DNA from: Patescibacteria group bacterium
GTDB lineage: Bacteria > Patescibacteriota > Minisyncoccia > JAHIHE01 > JAGLIN01
Assembly (NCBI GenBank): GCA_029210775.1
Contig: JARGGI010000001.1
Span: 119,200 to 158,431 of the forward strand
Length of the DNA stretch: 39,232 nt
Direction: 5' to 3'
Shown here: positions 29,339 through 37,858 of the stretch, one piece after another
Layout: each line of letters starts with the position of its first letter
Numbering within the stretch: position 1 is the first letter of the stretch
Notes under the pieces: generated by a model
The model's database searches: none
What the model was told of the DNA's origin: nothing
The model's input: the letters and a program-made list of their open reading frames with translations, nothing else
Made by a program: the position numbers and the translations under genes

Positions 29339-29989
29339 TTAAATAAATTTATTAAAAATTTCCTGCATCATGTTTTTTCCAACGACACCCATTCTAACTA
29401 TTTTAGGAATTGTATTTGTTAAGTCAATTATTGTTGATGGTATGGAATTTTTTACATTGCCAGCATTAATAAATAAATCTGGCTTAATTTCATTTTTATT
29501 GAACTTTTCAATTATTTTTTTAACCTCATATAAATTCTCTTCTCCAGAAATATTTGCACTTGTTGTTGTTAGAGGAAAATCAATATTTTTTATAAGAGCT
29601 GACACAAATTTATTATCAGGAATTCTTATTGCGATAGTTTCGTTTCCAGCTGTTAAAATATATGGGAGAACATCTTTTTTTCGTAAAATGATAGTTATCG
29701 GTCCTGGCCAAGCTTTGTTTAATATCCTCTCTACTTTAGAATCAATATAAGCAATTTTTTTAGCAGATTTTATATCTTTTACTATAATTGAAATAGGTTT
29801 ATTTTTATCTCTTTTTTTTATTTTAAATATTTTTTCAATTGCATTTTTATTAAGGGCATTAACCCCAATCCCATATAACGTATCTGTTGGATAAATAATA
29901 ACACCACCGTTTTGCAAAATTCTAGTGGCATTATTTAATATTTCATTTAAATTGTTTCTATTATTTATATATAATTTTATTTGTTGCAT
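29339..29989 (-). CDS. tsaC: L-threonylcarbamoyladenylate synthase (TsaC/YrdC/Sua5 family)
   Basis: 216 residues, matching the single-domain TsaC form without the Sua5 C-terminal domain. NGGVIIYPTDTLYGIGVNAL (27-46) is the YrdC signature, and IFKIKKRDKNKPISIIVKDI (54-73) the conserved KxRxxxKP region that binds the nucleotide. LTTTSANISGEENLYEVKK also matches the family. The enzyme makes threonylcarbamoyl-AMP from threonine, bicarbonate and ATP, which TsaD and TsaB then use to modify A37 of ANN-reading tRNAs. It lies 17 bp after the UMP kinase gene. Confidence 0.93.
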   Translation of the reverse strand: MQQIKLYINNRNNLNEILNNATRILQNGGVIIYPTDTLYGIGVNALNKNAIEKIFKIKKRDKNKPISIIVKDIKSAKKIAYIDSKVERILNKAWPGPITIILRKKDVLPYILTAGNETIAIRIPDNKFVSALIKNIDFPLTTTSANISGEENLYEVKKIIEKFNKNEIKPDLFINAGNVKNSIPSTIIDLTNTIPKIVRMGVVGKNMMQEIFNKFI

Positions 29990-30006
29990 TATTATTTATT
30001 AAACGA

Positions 30007-30696
30007 TCATTTTATTACTGTCCCAACAAACTTTTTTTCGTCTAAATAATTCTCAAAATTTTTTATTTTTTTACCATTTAATATTGAAACTTCTAATCCA
30101 AGTTTTTCTGCTTCACGAGAAGCGATCGGGTCAAAAGGTTTATTCATTCTAGGTTCCCATTTATTTCCTACAATTTTTCTAAACTCTTTCCAATTAGTTT
30201 TTTTAATTGGTTTTGCATTTTTGAATTTTTTGGGATCTTTATCATATGCATAATCAATATTAGAGAGATTTGCAATTTTTTTTGCTCCGTAGGTCTTTGC
30301 AAGATAAACAGCGTCATAATCAGTTGACCATCCTGGTTTATATCCAGCTCCAATAATAATAGGTTTCTTCGTTGAAACTTTTATATGTGGATTTGTAATA
30401 ATCTCACTATGCGCTAAATTTTCAAAGAGAATTCTAATTAATTCTGAGTTATATATAGTCGCATAAATTCCTATCCAGTCTAATTCTTCATTGCTTAATT
30501 TTTTGACTTTTTTTGCTGCTTCATTATATTTTCTGTTTAATCCCCCTCCTCCACAAACAATTATAAATTTATTACCAGTTTTTACCTTTTTTATAATTAA
30601 TTTATTGAATTTTTTTATAAATTTAAAATCAATCTCATCTGGAACTATCAAAGAGCCACCAAGTGATATTATATACATATTTTTCTTTAGCATCAA
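30007..30696 (-). CDS. pyrH: Archaeal-type UMP kinase (amino acid kinase fold)
   Basis: 229 residues, the short form found in Archaea and many CPR. MYIISLGGSLIVPDEIDFKF near the N-terminus is the phosphate-binding loop, GNKFIIVCGGGGLNRKYNEA a further binding segment, and IIGAGYKPGWSTDYDAVYLA with YAYDKDPKKFKNAKPIKKTN closes the UMP and ATP sites. The enzyme converts UMP to UDP. The gene starts MMLKKNMYIISLGG; the internal Met7 (30678) is an equally possible start because family members often begin at the ISLGG strand. The relic at 14563-14677 is a diverged paralogue of its N-terminus. Confidence 0.9.
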   Translation of the reverse strand: MMLKKNMYIISLGGSLIVPDEIDFKFIKKFNKLIIKKVKTGNKFIIVCGGGGLNRKYNEAAKKVKKLSNEELDWIGIYATIYNSELIRILFENLAHSEIITNPHIKVSTKKPIIIGAGYKPGWSTDYDAVYLAKTYGAKKIANLSNIDYAYDKDPKKFKNAKPIKKTNWKEFRKIVGNKWEPRMNKPFDPIASREAEKLGLEVSILNGKKIKNFENYLDEKKFVGTVIK

Positions 30697-30712
30697 TTCA
30701 AAATTAATTTAA

Positions 30713-31675
30713 TTATATTAGTCTTGGATAATTTTTCTTAATTACATCCTTTAATTCTTCTGGTTTTAAAATCCCGAATTCCGAAACAAACCCAGTAATA
30801 AATTCAGAAGGGATGATATCGTATGCAAGATTCATAATATTAACACCAATTGGAGCTTCAGGCCAAATTTCCTTAAATGATCTTTTTTCAATTGGTATTT
30901 CTGTAAAATTGTTTACTCCCTTTTTTGTTTTTAATAAGCTGGTAACTATGTAAACAGGTATTTTTTCGTGAAATGCTGACAAGGACATTCCGTAACCGCC
31001 CGTTTTATTCATCACAGAGCCATCTAATGATATTGAGTCCGCTCCAAGTAACACTAAATCAATATCCAAATCTCTACCACTTTTTTTACTTATAATGAAA
31101 GTAGCTGCACTATCCAAACACATAGTTACACTTATACCAACATCGGCTAATCTTTTTGCTGTTATTCTTCCTTGAAGAACTGGTCTTGTTTCAATATTAA
31201 ATACCTTCAAATCTATATTTTTGTTATCTGATTTTTCTAACACGCTTCTTACTCCTGAAGAATAGCAATGGGTAAAAATATTTAGAGATCTTGTTTTTTT
31301 CTCCATAGATTCAATTAGTTTTGTTCCGTTTTCAATGAACTTTTCTTCGTTTTCTTCAATCGTTACAATTAGATCATTTGTTATTCTTTCCATTATTTTT
31401 TTGCAGTCCCCTACGTTTTTTATGGCAGGGTCTTGAAGTTCAAAAATAATAAAACCAATAATATTCTGTGCCATTGATTCGACACTTTGAGCTATTGCTA
31501 ATTTTTTTGCAATATTTTTGATATTTCTAATGAAGTCTTCTTTATTCAAAGATTGCTCTGCAATTTCGTCGCTATATTTTATCAACGCACCGATTATAGT
31601 TCTTGCTATATTTGTTGCACCTTGAATTCTAAAAGTTTGGATTTCTTCAAAAATATCATTAATTTCTCTGTTCAT
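30713..31675 (-). CDS. Ribose-1,5-bisphosphate isomerase (eIF2B-like fold)
   Basis: 320 residues of the eIF2B alpha/MtnA/R15P isomerase superfamily. HCYSSGVRSVLEKS (136-149) carries Cys137, and VTMCLDSAATFIISKKSG has Asp188. VLLGADSISLDGSVMNKTGG (208-227) is the typical binding loop. ETRPVLQGRITAKRLADVGI lies in the superfamily position for substrate binding. In Archaea and CPR this enzyme acts after AMP phosphorylase and before RuBisCO, turning ribose-1,5-bisphosphate into ribulose-1,5-bisphosphate in the AMP pathway. Neither partner is in the window, so the pathway cannot be confirmed here. Other eIF2B-like isomerases remain possible. Confidence 0.8.
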   Translation of the reverse strand: MNREINDIFEEIQTFRIQGATNIARTIIGALIKYSDEIAEQSLNKEDFIRNIKNIAKKLAIAQSVESMAQNIIGFIIFELQDPAIKNVGDCKKIMERITNDLIVTIEENEEKFIENGTKLIESMEKKTRSLNIFTHCYSSGVRSVLEKSDNKNIDLKVFNIETRPVLQGRITAKRLADVGISVTMCLDSAATFIISKKSGRDLDIDLVLLGADSISLDGSVMNKTGGYGMSLSAFHEKIPVYIVTSLLKTKKGVNNFTEIPIEKRSFKEIWPEAPIGVNIMNLAYDIIPSEFITGFVSEFGILKPEELKDVIKKNYPRLI

Positions 31676-31704
31676 TATTTTAAGTGAAGTTAATAAATAA
31701 TCAA

Positions 31705-32892
31705 TTAAGTTCTGAGTCCTATATAATTAATATTATCAGAAACACTTCTTTTAATCAAATCAATAAATACTTTTTCAATATCATCAATTCCTATATTTCG
31801 CCCTCCTATACCATAGATATAATTATATAAATCTGGTTTTTTCTTTAAGTTATATAAGGCAGATCTCACTTCGGTAAAGATAGGACTAAAATTTCCGAAA
31901 GAAGTTGATCTGTCTAATATTGCAATTTTTTTTGCGCCTTCAAGAGCTGTTGCAATTTGTTTATTTGGAAATGGTCGCACGACTCTTATTTTTATAAGTC
32001 CAACTTTCTTGCCTTCTTTTCTTAATTTATCTATTACCATTTTTGCTGTTCCACAAGTTGAACTGAGAGCAACAATAATATAATCTGCATCGTTGGTCTT
32101 ATATTTTTCTATAAAATCATATTTTCTTCCAGTTAGCTTATAAAATTCATTATCAACTTGTTTTATAACTTTGTAACTATTTTCAAGTCCTTGTGCTTGT
32201 TGGTATTTGTGTTCAAAAAAATAATCAAATAAATCAAGAGGTCCAATTGAAATTGGTTTTTTTATATCAAGTAATGGATATTCAGGATTATATTTTCCCA
32301 CAAATTTCTGAACTATTTTATCGTCTAAAATTTTTACATTTTGAACGCTGTGTGATGTTATAAACCCGTCTTGCATGACCATTGCTGGCGTAAGAACATC
32401 TTTGTTTTCAGCAACTCTAAGTGCTATGAGCATATTGTCATAGGCTTCTTGTGCATTTTCACTGTAAATTTGAATCCAACCAGCATCACGTAAAAACATT
32501 GAATCCGTGTGATCACAATGAATGTTTATTGGTGCTGAAAGTGCTCTGTTGGCAATTGCCATTACAATAGGGAGTCTTGATCCTGAAGCGATATATACGA
32601 TTTCTGCCATCAAAGCAAGTCCTTGAGATGCTGTTGCAGTCATAGCTCTTGCTCCAGCAGCCGAAGCTCCAATAACAGCACTGAGAGCGCTGTGTTCTGA
32701 TTCGACATCAATTAGTTCTGTATCAACTTTACCATCTGCTACAAATTGTGCAAAAGTTTCGATAATTGGTGTTTGTGGGGTGATAGGGTATGCTGCAACA
32801 ACTTCAGGATTAATTTGCTTCATTGCTACGGCCACCGCTTGTCCTCCCGATAGCGCTTTATATTTATGCTTTTTTTTCATCGCCATTGACAT
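31705..32892 (-). CDS. porA: Pyruvate (2-oxoacid):ferredoxin oxidoreductase, alpha subunit
   Basis: 395 residues. KALSGGQAVAVAMKQINPEV and VAAYPITPQTPIIETFAQFV match the N-terminal domain of PorA, followed by VESEHSALSAVIGASAAGAR and AMTATASQGLALMAEIVYIA. SHCDHTDSMFLRDAGWIQIY-type sequence (INIHCDHTDSMFLRDAGWI) is the family's conserved segment. The C-terminal domain III is present (IALSSTCGTAKMVIDKLRKE). PorA works with PorB (TPP) and PorG/PorD to decarboxylate pyruvate to acetyl-CoA, reducing ferredoxin. No beta, gamma or delta subunit gene is adjacent, unlike most por operons. Confidence 0.9.
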   Translation of the reverse strand: MSMAMKKKHKYKALSGGQAVAVAMKQINPEVVAAYPITPQTPIIETFAQFVADGKVDTELIDVESEHSALSAVIGASAAGARAMTATASQGLALMAEIVYIASGSRLPIVMAIANRALSAPINIHCDHTDSMFLRDAGWIQIYSENAQEAYDNMLIALRVAENKDVLTPAMVMQDGFITSHSVQNVKILDDKIVQKFVGKYNPEYPLLDIKKPISIGPLDLFDYFFEHKYQQAQGLENSYKVIKQVDNEFYKLTGRKYDFIEKYKTNDADYIIVALSSTCGTAKMVIDKLRKEGKKVGLIKIRVVRPFPNKQIATALEGAKKIAILDRSTSFGNFSPIFTEVRSALYNLKKKPDLYNYIYGIGGRNIGIDDIEKVFIDLIKRSVSDNINYIGLRT

Positions 32893-32925
32893 ATTCTTTA
32901 TGATTAAAAAATAAAGTATAAAAGA

Positions 32926-34755
32926 TTATTTTAATATTTCATCAAAAACTTCCAAATACATCGCGCTACTCCAAAGTTGTGCTTCGCATCCGGAAGAGGT
33001 TTGTTTTTCCGCGGCACTTACTTCACTGTGATGTCCTGCAATTCCATAAAATAGAATTTCATTTGTATTAGCTTCCATAATTTCATTTATATAAGTAGAA
33101 TATTTATGAGAATTTGTTTTATATAAAACAAGAGCAGTTAAGTTATTAATCCAATACCAGCTATTTCCGTTATGATAACTATCGCTATTTTCTCCTGTGT
33201 CTTTTGGTATAAATTTGTCACTTTTTACATCCACCGAAGATATGCCACCCCAACTAAGATAGAGCTTTGGTAATATCTTATCAAAGCATTTTTCCCATTC
33301 ATTGTTTTTTAAAAGCTCAGGAAATAGATATGCAGTAATAAAAATATTTGGTCTTATCGTGTTGTCTTCGGGACTGTCGGATAATATTTTATTTAAATAA
33401 AACTTCTCACGTGTTTTTTTAAGTAATTCGTTTTTGAGAGCCTCGTATTGATTATTTTGGGTTAGTTTATGTAATAAATTATATATATTATATCTACAGG
33501 CTTGAATTTCAATTCTGTTGCCATTTCTTCCCAAGCTATCCATCCAAGTTTCATTTTCTGAATTTACAGCTAAATCATTTACCGTTTTTTCTTTCAGTAA
33601 ATTCATTACTGCTCGTTCAAAACCTTCTATCAAATCAGTTTTAAAAGCTTCATCTATATTAAATTGTTCTAATATTTTTATAATTCGGTTTGCTAACCAT
33701 CCAAGTGCATCGGCGCTTTGTAATCCTTTCTCTTCAATTTTAAAAAATCTATTTTTTGGGAGTTGTCCATTATTAAGAATTGTTTTAAGTTGTGACAAAA
33801 TAATTTTCTCCGATAGGTCTTTGTTAAATTTGCATATTTGTAACAATGAAATTGCTTCATCTCTGTGCCAAAATTGAAAAAACCAAGGAAGTCCCGCATA
33901 AGCTCCATGTTTACCATCATTTTTGACTGAAAGTGTATATATAGAATTTTGAGCACACAAACAAGCCATTTTTATTTCTTCATCTAATATAGATGGAATT
34001 TTCAATTTATCCACAATATTTTCTTCTGTTTGCTTGTTAAGTTTATCAATATTTGCAAAGCTTATTTCCGCTTCTTCTAAAGCAGCTTTTTTAGTTTTTG
34101 CTACTGAAAATACGGCTTTTTTAAATTCAATTTCAATTGCCTTATAAACAAATCTATCCCATGGGTATGAGTTTCTTTCTTGGTCTTTCTGATAATGTTT
34201 TGAAAAAAACTCTCCTATTTTTTTATAATTATCTTGATCTGTCTTGATAGCAAGGTATAAAGTATATTCTTTTTTATCTCCCATTTGATCTTCACTCCAA
34301 TCTCTTCTTTTTGTATATTTGACTAGAATACAGCCATTGACTATTTGTAAATCATATAGCCTGCCCATATTTCTTGTATCATAGGGATGTCTGATGTCTA
34401 AAATAATTTCAGCTGTCACTGTTTTGTTAATTTCAAGACAAAGCGTACTTTTATTCTTTGGTAAAAAATATTTTTCAATTATTCCACTTTCATATTTTTT
34501 TTCGATTTCAAAAAAATTATTCTTTATCTCATCAAGTTTTCCTTTATCAAAAATGTTTATCTGATCGATAATTTTGTAAACTTCAAGCTCATATTTATCA
34601 TTTTCTCCATTTGCATAAAAAAATCCTTGATAGCGAGATTCTTTTTCATCGGTCATATAAAAATAATTTCCGAGATTGTTACCCAAAATTAACCCCGTTC
34701 CATCTACAGACTTTTTTGCAACTTTTGTATTTTTATACTGATGAGTAATTTGCAT
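32926..34755 (-). CDS. Glycogen debranching-type amylo-alpha-1,6-glucosidase
   Basis: 609 residues. The N-terminal beta-sandwich (1-240) precedes an (alpha/alpha)6 barrel. PWFFQFWHRDEAISLLQICK (about 290-310), NDLAVNSENETWMDSLGRNG (about 397-416) and SYHNGNSWYWINNLTALVLY (about 530-549) match the GDE C-terminal / GH133-like family, whose general acid and base are acidic residues in these segments. SSGCEAQLWSSAMYLEVFDE lies near the C-terminus. It would remove alpha-1,6 branches from glycogen-like polymer. It is next to GH57 and GalT-like genes, which supports an alpha-glucan role. Confidence 0.87.
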   Translation of the reverse strand: MQITHQYKNTKVAKKSVDGTGLILGNNLGNYFYMTDEKESRYQGFFYANGENDKYELEVYKIIDQINIFDKGKLDEIKNNFFEIEKKYESGIIEKYFLPKNKSTLCLEINKTVTAEIILDIRHPYDTRNMGRLYDLQIVNGCILVKYTKRRDWSEDQMGDKKEYTLYLAIKTDQDNYKKIGEFFSKHYQKDQERNSYPWDRFVYKAIEIEFKKAVFSVAKTKKAALEEAEISFANIDKLNKQTEENIVDKLKIPSILDEEIKMACLCAQNSIYTLSVKNDGKHGAYAGLPWFFQFWHRDEAISLLQICKFNKDLSEKIILSQLKTILNNGQLPKNRFFKIEEKGLQSADALGWLANRIIKILEQFNIDEAFKTDLIEGFERAVMNLLKEKTVNDLAVNSENETWMDSLGRNGNRIEIQACRYNIYNLLHKLTQNNQYEALKNELLKKTREKFYLNKILSDSPEDNTIRPNIFITAYLFPELLKNNEWEKCFDKILPKLYLSWGGISSVDVKSDKFIPKDTGENSDSYHNGNSWYWINNLTALVLYKTNSHKYSTYINEIMEANTNEILFYGIAGHHSEVSAAEKQTSSGCEAQLWSSAMYLEVFDEILK

Positions 34756-34816
34756 TTTATTTTTTTATAAATTTGAAGATAGAAAGAGTTTTAATTCATA
34801 TTTAAATTTTTGCGTT

Positions 34817-35758
34817 CTATTCTTTATAAAATTTCGCTGCATCTTCTGGTGATGTGATGATTACATACGATTCGGTTGCCAGTTCAAAACCTGCCCATTT
34901 GTTTGTTCTTGGAGTAATTTCAAAATGGAAATGTAAATCTTTCCCTTTCGGAGAATAGTGAAGATAGAAGTTATATGGAAAATTCATTATGCCTAATTTT
35001 GAAACGACAATTTTGAATGATTTAGCAAGGCTATCAAGTTCTGCATTATTTAACTCTGTTATATTTTTATAGTGTTTCTTAGGGAAAATCCAAGCTTCAT
35101 AATTATACCTTGGTGCATAAGGCGCAAACACTATAAAATTTTCATCTGAAAAAATCAGACGGTTGCTTTTTTCTTCTGACTTAATTATATCACAATATGG
35201 ACATTTTTTATATTTTTTTAGTGCATCTACTTCTTCTTGAACCAATCTTGGAACAATTGTTGTTGCAACAATTTGAGTATGTGTGTGAATTATTGATGTT
35301 CCAGCTTCGGCTCCACTATTTTTAAAAATTTGTACATATTTAATTTTATCTCTTTTGGATAAATCTTTCATTCTTTCAGTGTAAGCTAAAAGAACATCTT
35401 TAATTTCATTTTCGTTTAAATCAGAAAATTGTCTTTCGTGATCGGGAGTTTCGGCAATAACTTCGTGATATCCAAAAGCTCCACCAGAGGTATAATATTT
35501 TTCAGAAGTCATTGTTTCTTGAATTGAATTTTCATCAACAGCAGGAAATTTATTTGGAAACCATCGCACTTTCCAGCTTGATTTATTTCCAATTCTTCCA
35601 ATCTCTGGTGGTGTAAGCTGTTCATTTCCGACACAAAAAAAACAAACAGAATCTTTATGATTTGTTTCAATCTTGTCAAATTGTTTCACTCTTTTTCCTC
35701 GATCTGCAGCAATATAACTCCATCTATTTAGAATATAATCTTTTCTAATTTCAATCAT
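34817..35758 (-). CDS. galT: Galactose-1-phosphate uridylyltransferase-like nucleotidyltransferase (HIT superfamily)
   Basis: 313 residues, near the usual 330-350. CFFC (39-42) and CPYC (186-189) are zinc-type motifs. SSWKVRWFPNKFPAVDENSI and GAFGYHEVIAETPDHERQFS are family segments. SIIHTHTQIVATTIVPR (155-171) is the equivalent of the GalT HPHGQ active site, with His160 as the likely nucleophile; the HTHTQ variant may mean a different sugar or nucleotide, for example an ADP-sugar phosphorylase activity. The C-terminal KDLHFHFEITPRTNKWAGFE contains the second family motif. It is placed between the response regulator and the debranching gene. Confidence 0.85.
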   Translation of the reverse strand: MIEIRKDYILNRWSYIAADRGKRVKQFDKIETNHKDSVCFFCVGNEQLTPPEIGRIGNKSSWKVRWFPNKFPAVDENSIQETMTSEKYYTSGGAFGYHEVIAETPDHERQFSDLNENEIKDVLLAYTERMKDLSKRDKIKYVQIFKNSGAEAGTSIIHTHTQIVATTIVPRLVQEEVDALKKYKKCPYCDIIKSEEKSNRLIFSDENFIVFAPYAPRYNYEAWIFPKKHYKNITELNNAELDSLAKSFKIVVSKLGIMNFPYNFYLHYSPKGKDLHFHFEITPRTNKWAGFELATESYVIITSPEDAAKFYKE

Positions 35759-35844
35759 AACTATGTTTATTATTTATTATATTTAAAAACAAAAAACATT
35801 TCAAATTTATAATGATTGCATCTTTATTGTATGGTTTTTTGATG

Positions 35845-36228
35845 TTAATTTTTAGATTGGAAGAATTTGTCGACTGCATCAACAACATCCTTTGGTTTAT
35901 TTTTTGCTTTGACAATATAGTTTAATGCGCCTAATTTTTTTGCTTCTTCTATGTCTGCTTCATTAGAAAGGTTTGATAACATGAAAACTGGAATAGAGTT
36001 TATTCTCTCTTCTTTTGAATCTTTTATTTCTTTTAAAATTTCAAATCCATCTTTGTTTGGTAGAAGAATATCAAGTAAAACAATATCAGGAAGTTCGTCT
36101 TTTATTTTTTTGATTGCCAATGCGCCATCTTCAATTGTTATTATATTGTAATCATTGAGCGTAAATTTTAATTTGTAAATCTCTCGTATTTCAGTATCAT
36201 CCTCAACTAATAATATTTTTTGTTTCAT
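35845..36228 (-). CDS. Stand-alone response regulator receiver domain
   Basis: 127 residues, one receiver domain only. The acidic pair is Asp10-Asp11 (LLVEDDTEI), the phosphoacceptor is Asp53 (IVLLDILLPNKDGFEIL), the switch residue is Ser85 (VFMLSNLS) and the conserved lysine is Lys107 (YIVKAKN). There is no output domain, as in CheY or Spo0F. The cognate kinase is not in the window. It is embedded in the sugar-metabolism series between a small conserved protein and the GalT-like gene, so it may relay a signal to these functions, but its target is unknown. Confidence 0.92.
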   Translation of the reverse strand: MKQKILLVEDDTEIREIYKLKFTLNDYNIITIEDGALAIKKIKDELPDIVLLDILLPNKDGFEILKEIKDSKEERINSIPVFMLSNLSNEADIEEAKKLGALNYIVKAKNKPKDVVDAVDKFFQSKN

Positions 36229-36291
36229 ATTTTTTAATATTTAAAAAATTAAAAAACCTTATATAATACAAAAAAATAATAAAAATATAAT

Positions 36292-36576
36292 CTATAAATT
36301 ATATTTTTTCAGTGCGTCTTCAACGGCTTTTATTGTTGTTTTTAGCGTTTTGGTTTTAGATAACTTGTTTGCCAAGACGCTATCTTTTAGCGTGTTTTTA
36401 GTCCATTCAACAAAATCGTTTTTTTCTTTGTTTACATGATAAGTAAACGACTTTTTACTCATCTTTAATAATGAATCTTTTAGGTCTTTTATATTTCTTA
36501 AGACAGAACCATCACAAACCCAAAAACATGTTTCATCTTGAGCATTGATTAATTTTTTTTTCTCATTTTTTTTCAT
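36292..36576 (-). CDS. Small conserved protein, DUF5752-like
   Basis: 94 residues. FWVCDGSVLRNIKDLKDSLL followed by SFTYHVNKEKNDFVEWTKNT is a pattern I remember from short proteins annotated DUF5752, which lie beside GH57 and glycosyltransferase genes; the family label is from memory and uncertain. No membrane segment or known catalytic motif is seen. The ATG is preceded by AGGAG, a good Shine-Dalgarno, unlike most neighbours. It lies 37 bp after GH57 and 63 bp before the response regulator, so it is likely part of the same transcript and perhaps regulates or binds the glucan enzymes. Confidence 0.6.
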   Translation of the reverse strand: MKKNEKKKLINAQDETCFWVCDGSVLRNIKDLKDSLLKMSKKSFTYHVNKEKNDFVEWTKNTLKDSVLANKLSKTKTLKTTIKAVEDALKKYNL

Positions 36577-36613
36577 TTTTTTGTCTCCTTTTGTTTTAAT
36601 TTTTAAAAATTAT

Positions 36614-37810
36614 TTAAACTTGATTTAATCTAAATCTAAAATCATTTAAGATATTCATAAAACTTATAAATGCTTCATATGGAGATTCGTATGGGCTAAA
36701 ATATTTATGGACGTCTCCATCTGAAAACCATTTAGTACACATATAATAGAAATGATCGCTCGTTTGCAGTTTCCTCCAGTCTTCTTTAAGTTTTTGATTA
36801 TTTGAATTTAAAACATCATCTTCTAATTCATAAAGATTTTTTAGTGATGATTTTTGCATTGAATTTCCAGTCCAGGCACTCAAATCCCTTTCGGTGTCTG
36901 CCCAGGTCAGAATTTGATGCACATCAAGTTCGTCAACAGTGTTATATGAAGCGATGAGTTCTGAGGGTGTTTTAAAATTATTGTCAGGATGTTTTAATAT
37001 TTCTTCTGGTAGCGCTTTGAGAAAATTGAAAATTCCACTATCTTCCCATTGATGTTCTCCGAATGTTTCATAATCCATAAAAAGATTTATAGTATTTCCA
37101 TTTCCATTTATTGCATTTACCCATTGGCAAAATTTAGGCACATAGAGAGGAAATTCCTCCCATCCTTGATTTGAAAATCTAAACGCAATATCATCAGAAA
37201 GTTTATAGTTTTTTAAAAGTAATTTAATGGTATTTGTTCCTTTTGGTTTATATAAAAAATTTGGAGACCTGTGTCCAAGATAGTGATCCCATCCTTCAGC
37301 GACAATTCCATCATAACCCAATTGTTCAATAAGACAGGCTAACTCATTGTTATATGCAAGTTCGGTGTTTCTAAATACTTTTGGTTCATAATCAAATACA
37401 TTTTTTATTTTTTTTCTATGCTGTTTAACTTGGTCAATAAATTCATCGTCGGAATAGAAAAATGATAATGAGTGATAGTAAGTTTCGTCAAGAATTTCGA
37501 CATTTCCAGTTTTCACAAGCCTTTGAAATGATTCAAGAACCTCTGGAGCATAATCTTCCATTTGCTCAAGTGCCGTTCCAGAAAATGAATAACTTATTTT
37601 GAATTCGGGATAATGACGAATTAAATCTAATAAAATTTCATTTGTAGGAAGATAGCATTTTCTGGCAACTTTTTCCATAACTGCTCTGCTTCCTTTTTCT
37701 TTCAAATTTTCATCATCAAAATAATTATGATCGTTTCCGATATCAAAAACCGAATATTTTTTTATCCTATGTGGTTGATGAACTTGAAAATAAAAACAAA
37801 TTGAAGGCAC
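36614..37810 (-). CDS. Glycoside hydrolase family 57 enzyme (alpha-amylase / 4-alpha-glucanotransferase type)
   Basis: 398 residues starting with GTG at 37810 (MPSICFYFQVHQPHR). The family motifs are in order: FYFQVHQPHR (6-15), then DETYYHSLSFFYSDD, then VFRNTELAYNNELA (145-158) with the nucleophile Glu150, and LFMDYETFGEHQWED (243-257) with Asp246 as the acid/base. It is shorter than the long GH57 4-alpha-glucanotransferases, and the region after the barrel is a helical tail ending DFRFRLNQV. It probably hydrolyses or rearranges alpha-1,4-glucan. It follows a GT4 gene by 48 bp, a pairing seen in glycogen loci. Confidence 0.92.
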   Translation of the reverse strand: MPSICFYFQVHQPHRIKKYSVFDIGNDHNYFDDENLKEKGSRAVMEKVARKCYLPTNEILLDLIRHYPEFKISYSFSGTALEQMEDYAPEVLESFQRLVKTGNVEILDETYYHSLSFFYSDDEFIDQVKQHRKKIKNVFDYEPKVFRNTELAYNNELACLIEQLGYDGIVAEGWDHYLGHRSPNFLYKPKGTNTIKLLLKNYKLSDDIAFRFSNQGWEEFPLYVPKFCQWVNAINGNGNTINLFMDYETFGEHQWEDSGIFNFLKALPEEILKHPDNNFKTPSELIASYNTVDELDVHQILTWADTERDLSAWTGNSMQKSSLKNLYELEDDVLNSNNQKLKEDWRKLQTSDHFYYMCTKWFSDGDVHKYFSPYESPYEAFISFMNILNDFRFRLNQV

Positions 37811-37858
37811 ATTTTTTATTTAATAATTAAAATTATATATGATTGTCTTTTAATTTCT

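Noticed and set aside
33404-33418. CACGTG core that could be a parS site.
   Set aside because: The flanks do not match the TGTTTCACGTGAAACA consensus, and it lies inside a glucosidase gene.
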